Assembly (NCBI GenBank): GCA_000720535.1
Contig: JOAZ01000017.1
Coordinates: 248,001 to 312,000, forward strand
DNA from: Streptomyces halstedii
GTDB taxonomy: Bacteria; Actinomycetota; Actinomycetes; Streptomycetales; Streptomycetaceae
Direction: 5' to 3'
Length of the DNA: 64,000 nt
A program made the position numbers and the translations under genes. Numbering within the stretch: the stretch's first letter is position 1; each line of letters starts with the position of its first letter. Below the pieces are notes generated by a model, which was not told where the DNA came from, did no database searches, and saw only the letters and a list, made by a program, of their open reading frames with translations. Positions 43,876 through 52,411 of the stretch are shown one piece after another.

Positions 43876-44886
43876 GTGACTGCTGATACCAAGGCCGCCG
43901 GGCCACCGGTCCCCGTACCACGGGACCCCGAAGTCACAGGGGGCGTGCAGCCCCTCAAGGACGACACCGGGCTACGCGGGCAGAAGAAGAAGCGCAAGAA
44001 GGGGGAGCTGCTCCCCTATCTTCTGATCCTGCCGGCGATCGTGGCGATCGCCGCCGTGTACCTCTACCCACTCTCCAAGACCGTCATCATGTCCTTCCAG
44101 GACATGGGCAGACGGGAGCTGTGGACAGGCGAACCGGCCCCCTGGGTGGGACTGGAGCAGTTCACCAACATCCTGGGCGACCCCGACTTCTGGTGGGTCA
44201 CCTTCCGGACCGTCGTCTTCATGGCCATCTGCGTCACGCTGACCATGGCGATCGGCCTGCTGGTCGCTCTGCTGATGCGCCGTCTGACCACCTGGGTACG
44301 GCTCGCGCTGACCTTCGCGCTGATCGCCGCCTGGTCGATGCCGCTCATGGTCGCCGCCTCGATCTTCCGCTTCATGGCCGACTCCGACTACGGCCTGATC
44401 AACACCCTGATCGCCAAGGTCGTCGGTGAGGACTGGCTCGGCCACAACTGGTACCTGGACCCGATCCAGGGCTTCGGCATCATCACCCTCCTCGTGGTCT
44501 GGGGTGCCGTCCCGTTCGTCGTCGTCACCCTGTACGCCGCCCTCACCCAGGTCCCCAAGGAACTGGAGGAGGCCGCGTCGCTCGACGGCGCCAGCGGCTA
44601 CGGCGTCTACAAGTACGTCACCTGGCCGGTCATCAAGCCGGTGTTCACCATGGTGGCCACCCTCTCGGTGATCTGGGACTTCAACGTGTTCGGCCAGATC
44701 TGGCTGCTGCGCGGCAACAAGCCGGAGCCCGAGTACGAGACCCTCGGCCTCTACTCCTACTCCAAGGCATTCGAGTCCACCTCGTTCAGCCAGGGCACCG
44801 CGATCGCCCTGATCACGGTTCTCCTGCTGTCCGGTGTGGCCGTGTACTACCTGCGCCAGCTCATGAAGACAGGAGAGGTCGAATGA
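43876..44886 (+). CDS. dasB: Chitobiose ABC permease DasB
   Basis: A 336-residue inner-membrane permease of the MalF type with six core helices. The EAA loop EEAASLDGASGYGVYKYVTWPVI, which contacts the ATPase, lies near residue 235. The N-terminal about 45 residues are Lys/Pro-rich and cytoplasmic. GTG 43876 has GGAAGG upstream. The ATPase subunit is not in the cluster; in Streptomyces the shared MsiK serves. Coupled to dasC by an ATGA overlap. Confidence 0.95.
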   Translation: MTADTKAAGPPVPVPRDPEVTGGVQPLKDDTGLRGQKKKRKKGELLPYLLILPAIVAIAAVYLYPLSKTVIMSFQDMGRRELWTGEPAPWVGLEQFTNILGDPDFWWVTFRTVVFMAICVTLTMAIGLLVALLMRRLTTWVRLALTFALIAAWSMPLMVAASIFRFMADSDYGLINTLIAKVVGEDWLGHNWYLDPIQGFGIITLLVVWGAVPFVVVTLYAALTQVPKELEEAASLDGASGYGVYKYVTWPVIKPVFTMVATLSVIWDFNVFGQIWLLRGNKPEPEYETLGLYSYSKAFESTSFSQGTAIALITVLLLSGVAVYYLRQLMKTGEVE

Positions 44887-45746
44887 GCTCCACGACCCAG
44901 ACGCCGCAGGAACTGCGCCCGGACCGCAAGAAGAGCCGGCTCGGCTTCGACGTCCTCGGCCTCGGCATCGCCCTGGTCATGATCTTCCCGGTCTACTGGC
45001 TGGTCATCAGCGCGCTGCGGCCCAACCACGAGATCCGGTCCTACGACCAGACCCTGTGGCCCTCGTCGATCACCTTCGACAACTTCGTACGCGCCGCCCA
45101 GCAGCCGAACTTCGGCACCGCGATCCAGTCCAGCCTGATCGTCTCGATCACCGCGGTGGTCGGCGGCATGGTCATCGCGACCCTGGCCGCGCTGGCCATC
45201 GGCCGCTTCCGCTTCTTCGGCCGCAAGCCGCTGCTCCTGATCATGATCCTGGTGCAGATGCTCCCGCCGACCGCGATGCTCATCCCCATCTACGCCCAGC
45301 TCAACGCGATGGGCGGGATCGACGAGTACTGGGGCCTGATCGTCGTCTACCTCGTCTCCACGCTGCCCTTCGCGACCATCATGATCCGCGGCTTCGTGGT
45401 GAACATCCCGGTCGAGCTGGAGGAGTCCGCGATGGTGGACGGGTGCACCCGCTTCGGTGCCTTCCGCCGCGTGATCTTCCCGCTGCTCGCCCCGGGGCTC
45501 GCCGCCGCGTCGATCTTCGCGCTCGTCAACGCGTGGAACGAGTACCTGTTCGCCTACATCCTGATCAACGACAACTCCAAGTACACGCTCAACGTGTGGC
45601 TGATGACGTTCACGACCGAACGCGGGACCGACTACGGCGCGCTGATGGCCGCGTCCACCATGATCGCCATTCCGGTCGTCGTCTTCTTCATGATCATTCA
45701 GAAGAAGATGGCCGCGGGCCTCACCTCCGGCGCCGTGAAGGGATAG
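44883..45746 (+). CDS. dasC: Chitobiose ABC permease DasC
   Basis: A 287-residue MalG-type permease with six helices and the EAA motif VELEESAMVDGCTRFGAFRRVIFPLL. It pairs with DasB to move chitobiose inward. Overlaps dasB by 4 bases (ATGA). Ends 10 bases before dasD, so the cluster is read as dasBCD. Confidence 0.95.
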   Translation: MSSTTQTPQELRPDRKKSRLGFDVLGLGIALVMIFPVYWLVISALRPNHEIRSYDQTLWPSSITFDNFVRAAQQPNFGTAIQSSLIVSITAVVGGMVIATLAALAIGRFRFFGRKPLLLIMILVQMLPPTAMLIPIYAQLNAMGGIDEYWGLIVVYLVSTLPFATIMIRGFVVNIPVELEESAMVDGCTRFGAFRRVIFPLLAPGLAAASIFALVNAWNEYLFAYILINDNSKYTLNVWLMTFTTERGTDYGALMAASTMIAIPVVVFFMIIQKKMAAGLTSGAVKG

Positions 45747-45756
45747 TGCGGCTTCC

Positions 45757-47280
45757 ATGACCACCCTCGTATCCACGACGGACACCGTCACACGGGACGC
45801 GCTCGCCGTCCTCCAGCCCGGGTTCACCGGCACGACCGCCCCGGACTGGCTGCTGCGCAGGGTCGGCGAAGGCCTGGCCTCCGTCGGACTGTTCGGCCGG
45901 AACATCCACTCGCCCGAGCAGCTCGCCGCGCTGACCGCGCGGCTGCGGGCCGAACGCGACGACGTCCTCGTCGCGATCGACGAGGAGGGCGGGGACGTCA
46001 CCCGTCTTGAGGTCCGGAACGGCTCGTCCTTCCCCGGCAACCTCGCCCTCGGGTCCGTCGACGACGTGGAGCTGACCCGGGCCGTCGCCCGGGAGCTCGG
46101 CCGCCGGCTGGCCGAGTGCGGGGTGAACCTCAACTGGGCGCCGTCCGCCGACGTCAACTCCAACCCGGGCAACCCGGTCATCGGCGTACGGTCCTTCGGG
46201 GCCGCCCCGGACCTGGTCGCCCGGCACACGGCCGCGTACGTGGAGGGGCTCCAGTCCTCCGGCGTCGCCGCCTGCACCAAGCACTTCCCCGGCCACGGCG
46301 ACACCGCCGTCGACTCGCACCTCGCGCTGCCGGGCATCGACGTGGACCTGGACACCCTGCACGCCCGTGAGCTGGTGCCCTTCCGGGCGGCGATCGCGGC
46401 GGGTTCCAAGTCCGTGATGAGCGCGCACATCCTGCTCCCCGCGCTCGACCCCGACCGGCCCGCGACCCTCAGCCCGCAGATCCTCACCGGTCTGCTGCGC
46501 CAGGAGCTCGGGTACGAGGGCCTGATCGTCACCGACGGCATGGAGATGGACGCCATCGCCGGTACGTACGGCATCGAGCGCGGCTCCGTCCTCGCCATCG
46601 CCGCGGGCGCCGACGCCATCTGTGTCGGCGGCGGACTCGCGGACGAGGACACCGTGCTGCTGCTGCGTGACGCGCTCGTCGCGGCCGTGCGGAGCGGTGA
46701 ACTGCCCGAGGAGCGGCTGGCCGACGCCGCCGCCCGGGTGCGGTCCCTCGCGTCCTGGACGCAGGGGGCCAGGGGGGCTGTTTCGGAGCCGGGCGCGGCA
46801 GCGCAGGAGGGGACCGCGCCCGGCACCGGAGTCAGTCCGGACATCGGGCTCGCCGCGGCCCGCCGCGCCCTCCGGGTGACCGGCACCGCCGCGCCGCAGA
46901 CCGAGCCGGTGTACGTCGCCGCGTTCGCCCCGGTCGCGAACATCGCGGTCGGCGCCGAGACCCCGTGGGGTGTGACCGGCGAACTGGTGCGGCGCCTGCC
47001 GGGCACCGGGACCGGTACGTACGCCGGCGCCGACGTGGACGCGGTGCTGCGGGAGGCGGGGGAGCGGCGTGTCGTCGCGGTCGTGCGCGACGAGCACCGG
47101 CACCCGTGGATGGCCGAGGCGCTGGACGGTCTGCTCGCGGCCCGTCCCGACACGGTCGTGGTCGAGATGGGGCTGCCCGAGGCGCCGGCCCGGGGGGCCC
47201 TGCACGTCGCCACGTACGGCGCCGCCCGGGTCTGCGGCGTCGCGGCCGCGGAGGCGATCACCGGGGCGCGCACCGCGTAG
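45757..47280 (+). CDS. dasD: Cytoplasmic beta-N-acetylhexosaminidase DasD (GH3)
   Basis: A 507-residue GH3 hexosaminidase that splits imported chitobiose to GlcNAc. The GH3/NagZ signature KHFPGHGDTAVDSHLALP, with its His-Asp catalytic dyad (about residues 175-192), and the nucleophile Asp in IVTDGMEMDA are intact. No signal peptide. The C-terminal 150 residues form a further domain with unknown task. It is the last gene of the dasBCD unit and is followed by a bidirectional terminator. Confidence 0.92.
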   Translation: MTTLVSTTDTVTRDALAVLQPGFTGTTAPDWLLRRVGEGLASVGLFGRNIHSPEQLAALTARLRAERDDVLVAIDEEGGDVTRLEVRNGSSFPGNLALGSVDDVELTRAVARELGRRLAECGVNLNWAPSADVNSNPGNPVIGVRSFGAAPDLVARHTAAYVEGLQSSGVAACTKHFPGHGDTAVDSHLALPGIDVDLDTLHARELVPFRAAIAAGSKSVMSAHILLPALDPDRPATLSPQILTGLLRQELGYEGLIVTDGMEMDAIAGTYGIERGSVLAIAAGADAICVGGGLADEDTVLLLRDALVAAVRSGELPEERLADAAARVRSLASWTQGARGAVSEPGAAAQEGTAPGTGVSPDIGLAAARRALRVTGTAAPQTEPVYVAAFAPVANIAVGAETPWGVTGELVRRLPGTGTGTYAGADVDAVLREAGERRVVAVVRDEHRHPWMAEALDGLLAARPDTVVVEMGLPEAPARGALHVATYGAARVCGVAAAEAITGARTA

Positions 47281-47299
47281 GACGGTTCGTTCCGCGGCA

Positions 47300-47335
47300 C
47301 GAAGGGCGGGCACCCAGCCGGGTGCCCGCCCTTCG
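47300..47335. terminator. Bidirectional terminator between dasD and nagB
   Basis: 16-bp CGAAGGGCGGGCACCC/GGGTGCCCGCCCTTCG stem with an AGCC loop, between convergent genes. Confidence 0.9.
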
Positions 47336-47355
47336 CGTGTGCGGCCCCGGCGTCC

Positions 47356-48141
47356 CTACAGGCCCTGCCAGGCGGGCTTCGACGCGTAGGTCGCGCGGAA
47401 GTAGTCCGCCAGCTTCAGCTTGGACGCCGCCGCCTCGTCCACCACCACGGTGGCGTGCGGGTGCAGTTGGAGGGCGGAGGCCGGTACGACCGAGGCGAGC
47501 GGGCCCTCGACCGTCAGGGCCACCGCGTCGGCCTTGCCCTCGCCGGTGGCCAGCAGGATCGGGTGGCGCGACTCCAGGATGGTGCCGATGCCCTGGGTGA
47601 TGACGTGGCGCGGCACCTGCTCGGTGTCGCCGTCGAAGAAGCGCGCGTTGTCCACCCGGGTCTGCTCGGTGAGGGTCTTGATCCGGGTGCGCGAGGCGAG
47701 CGAGGAGCACGGCTCGTTGAAGCCGATGTGCCCGTCGGTGCCGATCCCCAGCAACTGGAGGTCCACGCCGCCCGCTTCCGCGAGCGCCTTGTCGTACGCC
47801 TCGCACGCGGCCTGGACGTCCTCGGCGGCGCCGTCGGGGCCCATGAAGGAGGCCTCGGACAGCCCGAGCGGTTCGATGACCTCGCGCAGTACGACCGAGC
47901 GGTAGGACTCGGGGTGGCCCACGGGCAGCCCGACGTACTCGTCGAGCTGGCAGACGCGGGCGCGCGAGGCGTCCACGGCGCCGGAGCGGACCTTCGCCGC
48001 CAGGGCCTGGTAGATGGGCAGCGGGGTAGAGCCGGTGGCAACGCCGAGCAGGGCGTCGGGCTTGCGGCTCAGCAGGGACGCGATGGTCTCCGCGATGAGT
48101 TCCCCGCCTGCCGTGGCGTCCGGGACGATGACAACTTCCAC
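47356..48141 (-). CDS. nagB: Glucosamine-6-phosphate deaminase NagB
   Basis: A 261-residue deaminase that converts glucosamine-6-phosphate to fructose-6-phosphate and ammonia, completing GlcNAc use. The GVATGSTPLPIY, QLDEYVGL and GIGTDGHIGFNEP blocks with the catalytic Asp/His/Glu are intact. GTG 48141 is the start. A dre site 32 bases upstream places it under DasR, whose effector is this enzyme's substrate, closing a feedback loop. Confidence 0.95.
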   Translation of the reverse strand: MEVVIVPDATAGGELIAETIASLLSRKPDALLGVATGSTPLPIYQALAAKVRSGAVDASRARVCQLDEYVGLPVGHPESYRSVVLREVIEPLGLSEASFMGPDGAAEDVQAACEAYDKALAEAGGVDLQLLGIGTDGHIGFNEPCSSLASRTRIKTLTEQTRVDNARFFDGDTEQVPRHVITQGIGTILESRHPILLATGEGKADAVALTVEGPLASVVPASALQLHPHATVVVDEAAASKLKLADYFRATYASKPAWQGL

Positions 48142-48172
48142 GCTGTGCCTGCCGATCTGATGAGGGGAGTCG

Positions 48173-48188
48173 TGTGGTATAGACCAAT
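48173..48188 (-). promoter_or_regulatory. DasR operator (dre) of nagB
   Basis: TGGTATAGACCAAT core (48175-48188), 12 of 16 matches to the dre consensus, directly upstream of the nagB start. Confidence 0.8.
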
Positions 48189-48397
48189 TATGGGAGCCAA
48201 TCTAGCAGAACGGGAAGGCCCGGGGGTGAACGGGCCGCACGCGCGCGCGTCTGTGTCGCCGGCGGCCGTGTGAGGTCCGGAGGTCCGGGACCCGGCGCGC
48301 GGACCGGGAAGGCGCCGGGGGCAGGGAGGTGTGGGCCGGGAAGGCGCCGGGGGCCAGGGGTGCGCGGGCGGGGCGGGCCCGGAAACACCCGCGGGCC

Positions 48398-48557
48398 GCG
48401 GCGCCGGGACGGGACCCTCAGCCCGTCCGGCACCGCAGCCCGGAGCTTCCTGGCCGGCGGTGTGCGGTGCCTCCGGCCATGTGAGGCGACCGGCGCGGTC
48501 AGGGCAGAGAGCGCCGGGCACCTCGGTCCGCTCTCCTGTGCGGGGAGAGCGGAGGTC
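48398..48557 (-). ncRNA. Candidate sRNA, scr5239 homologue
   Basis: In S. coelicolor a conserved 159-nt DasR-dependent small RNA, scr5239, is encoded just upstream of the kinase gene next to this place (SCO5239). It represses agarase, PEP carboxykinase and methionine synthase mRNAs. Here, a dre site lies at 48579-48594, and the minus strand after it contains a CCGCTCTCC/GGAGAGCGG hairpin (48528-48552). A GGCACCGCA/TGCGGTGCC hairpin follows (about 48429-48474), then a short GC hairpin. Promoter position, ends and strand are inferred; I cannot compare the sequence with the known RNA. Confidence 0.55.
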
Positions 48558-48578
48558 TACTGGTGCGTACACTCGCAT

Positions 48579-48594
48579 TGTGGACTAGACCAAT
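48579..48594 (-). promoter_or_regulatory. DasR operator-like (dre) site at the sRNA promoter
   Basis: TGGACTAGACCAAT core (48581-48594), 12 of 16 matches, as good as the nagB site. On the minus strand TTGGTC inside it could serve as the -35 with TACGCA 18 bases downstream. It is 124 bases upstream of the PdtaS-like start on the plus strand. Confidence 0.65.
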
Positions 48595-48717
48595 ACCCCG
48601 TGTCCATCCATCGGCGCGGACATTCCCGCGGCGCGGGAAAGGGCTTCCGCCCAGTGTCACGTATACGCGGGGCGAACGGTTCGGAACCTGCGGGTTTCCA
48701 CGGGTACGCTCGGCCCC

Positions 48718-50193
48718 GTGCCCTCCATGAACGACCTCGTCCGCCAGCACACCGCCCTGAGCGACACCGACCTTGAGTGGCTGCATCTGCTGGTCTCGGA
48801 GTGGCAGCTGCTCTCCGACCTGTCCTTCGCCGACCTCGTCCTGTGGGTGCCCACCCGGGACGGCACCCGCTATGTGTCCGTGGCCCAGATGCGGCCCAAC
48901 ACCGGCCCCACCTCCTACCAGGACGACATGGTCGGCCACCTGGTGCCGCGCGGGCGCCGGCCGCTGCTGGACGCCGCCCTGGACGAGGGCAGGATCGTGC
49001 GCGAGGGCGATCCGGAGTGGCGCGAGGAGGTGCCCGTACGCGTCGAGTCCATCCCGGTACGCCGGGAGGGCCGGGTCCTCGGCGTCATCGCCCGCAACAC
49101 CAACCTCCTGACCGTGCGCACCCCGTCCCGGCTGGAGCTGACCTACCTCCAGTCCGCGTCCGACCTGGCCCAGATGATCGCCGCCGGGGCCTTTCCGTTC
49201 CCCGGCCAGCAGGTGGACATGGACGCCTCGCCGCGCGTCGGTGACGGGCTGATCAGGCTCGACGCGGACGGGGTCGTGCAGTACGCCAGCCCCAACGGCC
49301 TCTCCGCCTACCACCGGCTCGGTCTCGCCTCCGACCTGGTGGGCCATCACCTCGGGGCCACGACCGCCGAACTCGCCCCCTCGCGCGGACCGGTGGACGA
49401 GGCCCTGGTCAAGGTGGCGAGCGGGTACGCGCCCCGGGAGTTCGAGGTCGAGGGCGCCGGAGGGGTGATCCAGCTCCGGGCGATCCCGCTCAAACCCAAG
49501 GGGGTGCGCATCGGTTCGCTGGTGCTGCTGCGCGACGTGACGGAGCTGCGCCGCCGCGAGCGTGAGTTGATCACCAAGGACGCCACCATCCGGGAGATCC
49601 ACCACCGGGTCAAGAACAACCTCCAGACGGTGGCCGCCCTGTTGCGGCTCCAGGCGCGCCGGATGGACTCACCGCAGGGCCGCGAGGCGCTGAACGAGGC
49701 GGTACGGCGCGTGGGTTCGATCGCGATCGTCCATGAGACGCTGTCCCAGAATCTGGACGAGCGGGTGGAGTTCGACGAGATCGCCGACCGGGTCATCGCG
49801 ATGGTGGCCGAGATCTCGCCCGGAAAGGTCACCTGCCGCCGCACGGGACGCTTCGGGATCCTGGACGCGGAAGTGGCCACTCCGCTGTCGATGGTCCTCA
49901 CCGAGGTGCTCCAGAACGCCCTGGAACACGCCTTCACGCCGGCCGAGCAGGGCACGGTGGAGGTTTCCGCGGTGCGCGGCGGGACACCGGCCGAGGGCCG
50001 GCTGCTGATCACCGTGACGGACGACGGGCGGGGGCTGCCCGAGGGGTTCGACCCGCGTCAGGCCGGCAACCTGGGGCTCCAGATCGTCCGCACGCTCGTC
50101 GAGGGGGAGCTGGGCGGCGGCTTCGGCATGGTCCCGGCCCCCGAGCGCGGCACGCAGGTCGTCCTCGACATCCCGGTCAGCAACGACAAGTAG
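48718..50193 (+). CDS. PdtaS-type sensor histidine kinase
   Basis: A 491-residue soluble sensor kinase of the PdtaS type. An N-terminal GAF-like domain (residues about 20-150) is followed by a PAS domain (about 170-285). A HisKA_2 dimer domain with the phospho-accepting His in IREIHHRVKNNLQTVAALL and an HATPase domain (N box LTEVLQNALEHAF, G1 DDGRGLP) complete it. No membrane helix. Its partner in mycobacteria is the ANTAR RNA-binding regulator PdtaR; none is encoded nearby. GTG 48718 lacks a ribosome site, so the mRNA may be leaderless. ATG 48727 is an alternative start. Confidence 0.9.
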   Translation: MPSMNDLVRQHTALSDTDLEWLHLLVSEWQLLSDLSFADLVLWVPTRDGTRYVSVAQMRPNTGPTSYQDDMVGHLVPRGRRPLLDAALDEGRIVREGDPEWREEVPVRVESIPVRREGRVLGVIARNTNLLTVRTPSRLELTYLQSASDLAQMIAAGAFPFPGQQVDMDASPRVGDGLIRLDADGVVQYASPNGLSAYHRLGLASDLVGHHLGATTAELAPSRGPVDEALVKVASGYAPREFEVEGAGGVIQLRAIPLKPKGVRIGSLVLLRDVTELRRRERELITKDATIREIHHRVKNNLQTVAALLRLQARRMDSPQGREALNEAVRRVGSIAIVHETLSQNLDERVEFDEIADRVIAMVAEISPGKVTCRRTGRFGILDAEVATPLSMVLTEVLQNALEHAFTPAEQGTVEVSAVRGGTPAEGRLLITVTDDGRGLPEGFDPRQAGNLGLQIVRTLVEGELGGGFGMVPAPERGTQVVLDIPVSNDK

Positions 50194-50290
50194 CGCGAAC
50201 GACGGTGGCGCCGCGAAGCACAGGTGGCGCGAACGGCGAACGGCGCGGGCGGCAGGCGCCGCGAACGGCGCATGGCGCGGCGCCACATGA

Positions 50291-50328
50291 CAGTGGGCCC
50301 GGACCGTGGTGACGGTCCGGGCCCACTG
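50291..50328. terminator. Terminator after the PdtaS-like gene
   Basis: 16-bp stem CAGTGGGCCCGGACCG and its complement, TGGTGA loop; between this gene and the convergent wblE. The rest of the gap (50194-50446) is made of short GGCGCGAACGGCG repeats. Confidence 0.88.
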
Positions 50329-50446
50329 CGTGGTGCTCACGGTGCGATGCGCTTCGGGTGTACTGCGCGCTGCGACTCGAAGGCGGGGCCGTGCGTACGC
50401 TCTGTACGCGCCGCCTGGCTGGGGCTCGTCGTGCGGGGGGCGTCGG

Positions 50447-50704
50447 TCAGGCGCTGGCGTTACGCGCCCGGTTGCGAGCGGCGCGGCGCTTCATTGCGCG
50501 GCGCTCGTCCTCGCTGAGGCCACCCCAGACGCCGGAGTCCTGACCGGACTCAAGCGCCCACTGCAGGCACTGCTCCATGACGGGGCAGCGACGGCAGACG
50601 GCCTTGGCTTCCTCGATCTGCAGCAGCGCAGGACCGGTGTTGCCGATGGGGAAGAACAGCTCGGGGTCTTCCTCACGACAAACGGCGTTGTGACGCCAGT
50701 CCAT
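50447..50704 (-). CDS. wblE: WhiB-like iron-sulfur regulator WblE
   Basis: An 85-residue Wbl protein carrying a [4Fe-4S] cluster on Cys9, Cys37, Cys40 and Cys46. GVWGGLSEDER and an Arg/Lys-rich tail (KRRAARNRARN) are the DNA/sigma-contact parts. It matches WblE, the streptomycete counterpart of mycobacterial WhiB1, which is generally thought essential and binds the principal sigma factor. The ribosome site AAGGAGAGG is strong. A long leader of about 170 bases precedes it. Confidence 0.95.
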   Translation of the reverse strand: MDWRHNAVCREEDPELFFPIGNTGPALLQIEEAKAVCRRCPVMEQCLQWALESGQDSGVWGGLSEDERRAMKRRAARNRARNASA

Positions 50705-50747
50705 GGCTGCTACCTCTCCTTGGTATTACATGCTGGTGCTTGTGAAT

Positions 50748-50761
50748 GTGAACGCTTTCAC
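50748..50761 (-). promoter_or_regulatory. Inverted repeat in the wblE leader
   Basis: GTGAACGCTTTCAC, a 5-bp GTGAA/TTCAC repeat with a 4-base gap, 44 bases before the wblE start. It resembles but does not match the Crp site form GTG-N6-GNCAC. It could be an operator or an RNA hairpin. Confidence 0.35.
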
Positions 50762-50880
50762 GAATCCCCCCGCAGGTGAAGGTCCGACGTCCAGATGAAC
50801 TGGATGTGGTCCTGTGTGGTGAGGAGGGGTTCTGGCTCTCAGGGATGCCGGTGTTGCGGGCTGTCCCGATCGCCATGTAG

Positions 50881-50909
50881 AGATTCGCAAACCTCGGCGG
50901 CGGATACAA
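50881..50909 (-). promoter_or_regulatory. Candidate wblE promoter with A-tract
   Basis: Minus strand TTGTAT (50904-50909), 17-base gap, GAATCT (50881-50886). An uninterrupted run of eight A (50924-50931) lies at about -50, like an UP element, and stands out in this GC-rich DNA. The 318-bp gap 50705-51022 holds this promoter and no other gene. Confidence 0.45.
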
Positions 50910-51022
50910 CCCCTTCTGGAAAGTTTTTTTTGATTCCTCGGTGTCGACTAGGTCACAGCCGTACTTCTAAGGGGTGGGGGCCAGCCCAAACGTTCGAGTT
51001 AAAGGACTTTACGTCCTTCCGC

Positions 51023-51991
51023 TCACACAATCACACGCAGTGCACGGCGTACGCCTGTGAACGTCACGCTCGTGCGCAGTCCCAGGTGGTCGCCGTCCAT
51101 CTGGAAGGGCAGTGGCGCCTTCGAATGCAAGGTGAAGTCGGTGAGGTCGTGGAGGGACACCGCGTGCTTGCCGTGCGGGCCCTTCTCGGGGCTCGAAGTC
51201 AGCAGTTGGGTGGCGTACCGGGTCACCGCGGCGGTGGAGAGGCGGCGCAGTCCGAGGATGTCCAGGGCGGTGTCGAAGGAGGCCTTCGGGGCGGCGTACA
51301 TCGGGCGATTCCCCAGGTAGGTCCAGGGAGCGGTGTTGCAGATGATGGACAGCGCGAGGTCGGTCACCGGGTCCTGACCGGGCACGTCCAGGGTGATCAG
51401 GCCGTTGCGCCGGTGCGGCTCCTCCAGGAACTGCCGGAGCACCTGGCGTACGTACAGCGCGTGGGTCGAACGCTTTCCCCGCTCCCGCTTCTGTTCGACC
51501 CGGCCGATGACCCCGGCGTCGAACCCCAGTCCGGCGCAGAAGGTGAACCAGCGTTCGGGGACGGCCTCGTCCGGGGTGCCCGGAGTGCCGGCCGCCAGAC
51601 CGAGGCCCACGGTGCGCTCGCTGCGGCCGGCCAGGGCGTCCAGGATGGCGCCGGTCGCCTCCACGGCGTCGTTGGGGATGCCCAGGGCGCGGGCGAAGAC
51701 GTTGGTGGAGCCACCCGGGACCACCGCGAGACTCGGCAGACCGTGCAGGTCAGGCCCTTTGTGGAGCAGCCCGTTGACCACCTCGTTGACCGTGCCGTCG
51801 CCGCCGAGGGCGACCACCATGTCGATGTCGTCGGAGTCCGCGGCCCGCCGCCCCAGGTCGCGGGCGTGCCCGCGGTACTCCGTGGTCACGACCTCCAGCT
51901 TCATCTCGCTCGCCAGGGCGTGGATGAGCACGTCACGGGTCCGCGCGCTGGTGGTGGTGGCGGCTGGGTTGACCACGAGGAGTGCGCGCAT
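51023..51991 (-). CDS. Diacylglycerol/lipid kinase-like protein
   Basis: A 322-residue protein of the diacylglycerol kinase catalytic family (LCB5/YegS type), which phosphorylates lipid substrates with ATP. VALGGDGTVNEVVNG (residues about 62-76) and VVPGGSTNVFARALGIP are the nucleotide-binding and catalytic loops. Substrate unknown: diacylglycerol, a sphingoid-like base or undecaprenol have all been suggested for relatives. Start ATG 51991; no linked gene. Confidence 0.88.
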   Translation of the reverse strand: MRALLVVNPAATTTSARTRDVLIHALASEMKLEVVTTEYRGHARDLGRRAADSDDIDMVVALGGDGTVNEVVNGLLHKGPDLHGLPSLAVVPGGSTNVFARALGIPNDAVEATGAILDALAGRSERTVGLGLAAGTPGTPDEAVPERWFTFCAGLGFDAGVIGRVEQKRERGKRSTHALYVRQVLRQFLEEPHRRNGLITLDVPGQDPVTDLALSIICNTAPWTYLGNRPMYAAPKASFDTALDILGLRRLSTAAVTRYATQLLTSSPEKGPHGKHAVSLHDLTDFTLHSKAPLPFQMDGDHLGLRTSVTFTGVRRALRVIV

Positions 51992-52411
51992 GCGAGCAGC
52001 CTACCTACCGCGCGGTACCGCCCAGAAGCTCCGGACCTCCTGGTCCACGGGCGGTCACGCTGGGTGATCGCAGGTCCGCCGGCGCCGGCTCGCGGGGGTC
52101 CGGTGCGCGGGTTTCCGGCACCCTTTCGTTCTTGTCACGGCGGACTTCGGCTTCCGGGCGGCGGACTTCGCGCGTACGGCGGCCGGCTTCGGACTCCAGC
52201 CCGGCGGACTTCGTGTTCTCGCGCGGTGGTGTTCCGGCTTCCGTGGCCGGACTTCGTGTTCTCGCACGCCTTTCCGTGGGGCCGGCTTCGTGTTTCCACG
52301 TCCCCGGTTTCGTGTTTCCGCGCCGCCGGCTCCGCGTCCGGGCGCCCCCGGCTTCACTTCCAGGCGCCCCCGGCTTCGCTTTCGGCGGGCGGGGGTGCCA
52401 ATCTGAAGGGC
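51992..52411. other. Gene-free stretch with degenerate repeats
   Basis: 420 bp upstream of the small membrane protein. Between about 52140 and 52340 a motif like GGCTTCGTGTT and GACTTCGTGTTCTCGC recurs at least five times with decay. No gene or riboswitch is recognised. Confidence 0.6.

Larger units (their letters stand above)
48142..48717. other. 576-bp gap holding dre sites and a candidate sRNA
   Basis: Between nagB (minus) and the PdtaS-like gene (plus). It carries two dre sites (48173, 48579), a candidate small RNA on the minus strand, and a 19-bp direct repeat (CCGGGAAGGCGCCGGGGGC at 48304 and 48336). Open frames across it look like GC-rich chance frames. Confidence 0.7.

Noticed and set aside
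44847-47300. 817-residue minus-strand frame over dasC-dasD
   Set aside because: Ser/Arg-rich antisense shadow; no family features.
50748-50761. Crp binding site before wblE
   Set aside because: The G of GTG-N6-GNCAC is T on both strands.
50795-52411. Upstream extension of the small membrane protein frame to 50795
   Set aside because: The extension crosses the wblE promoter region, the antisense of the lipid kinase and a repeat zone; the conserved part begins at 52412 with a ribosome site.
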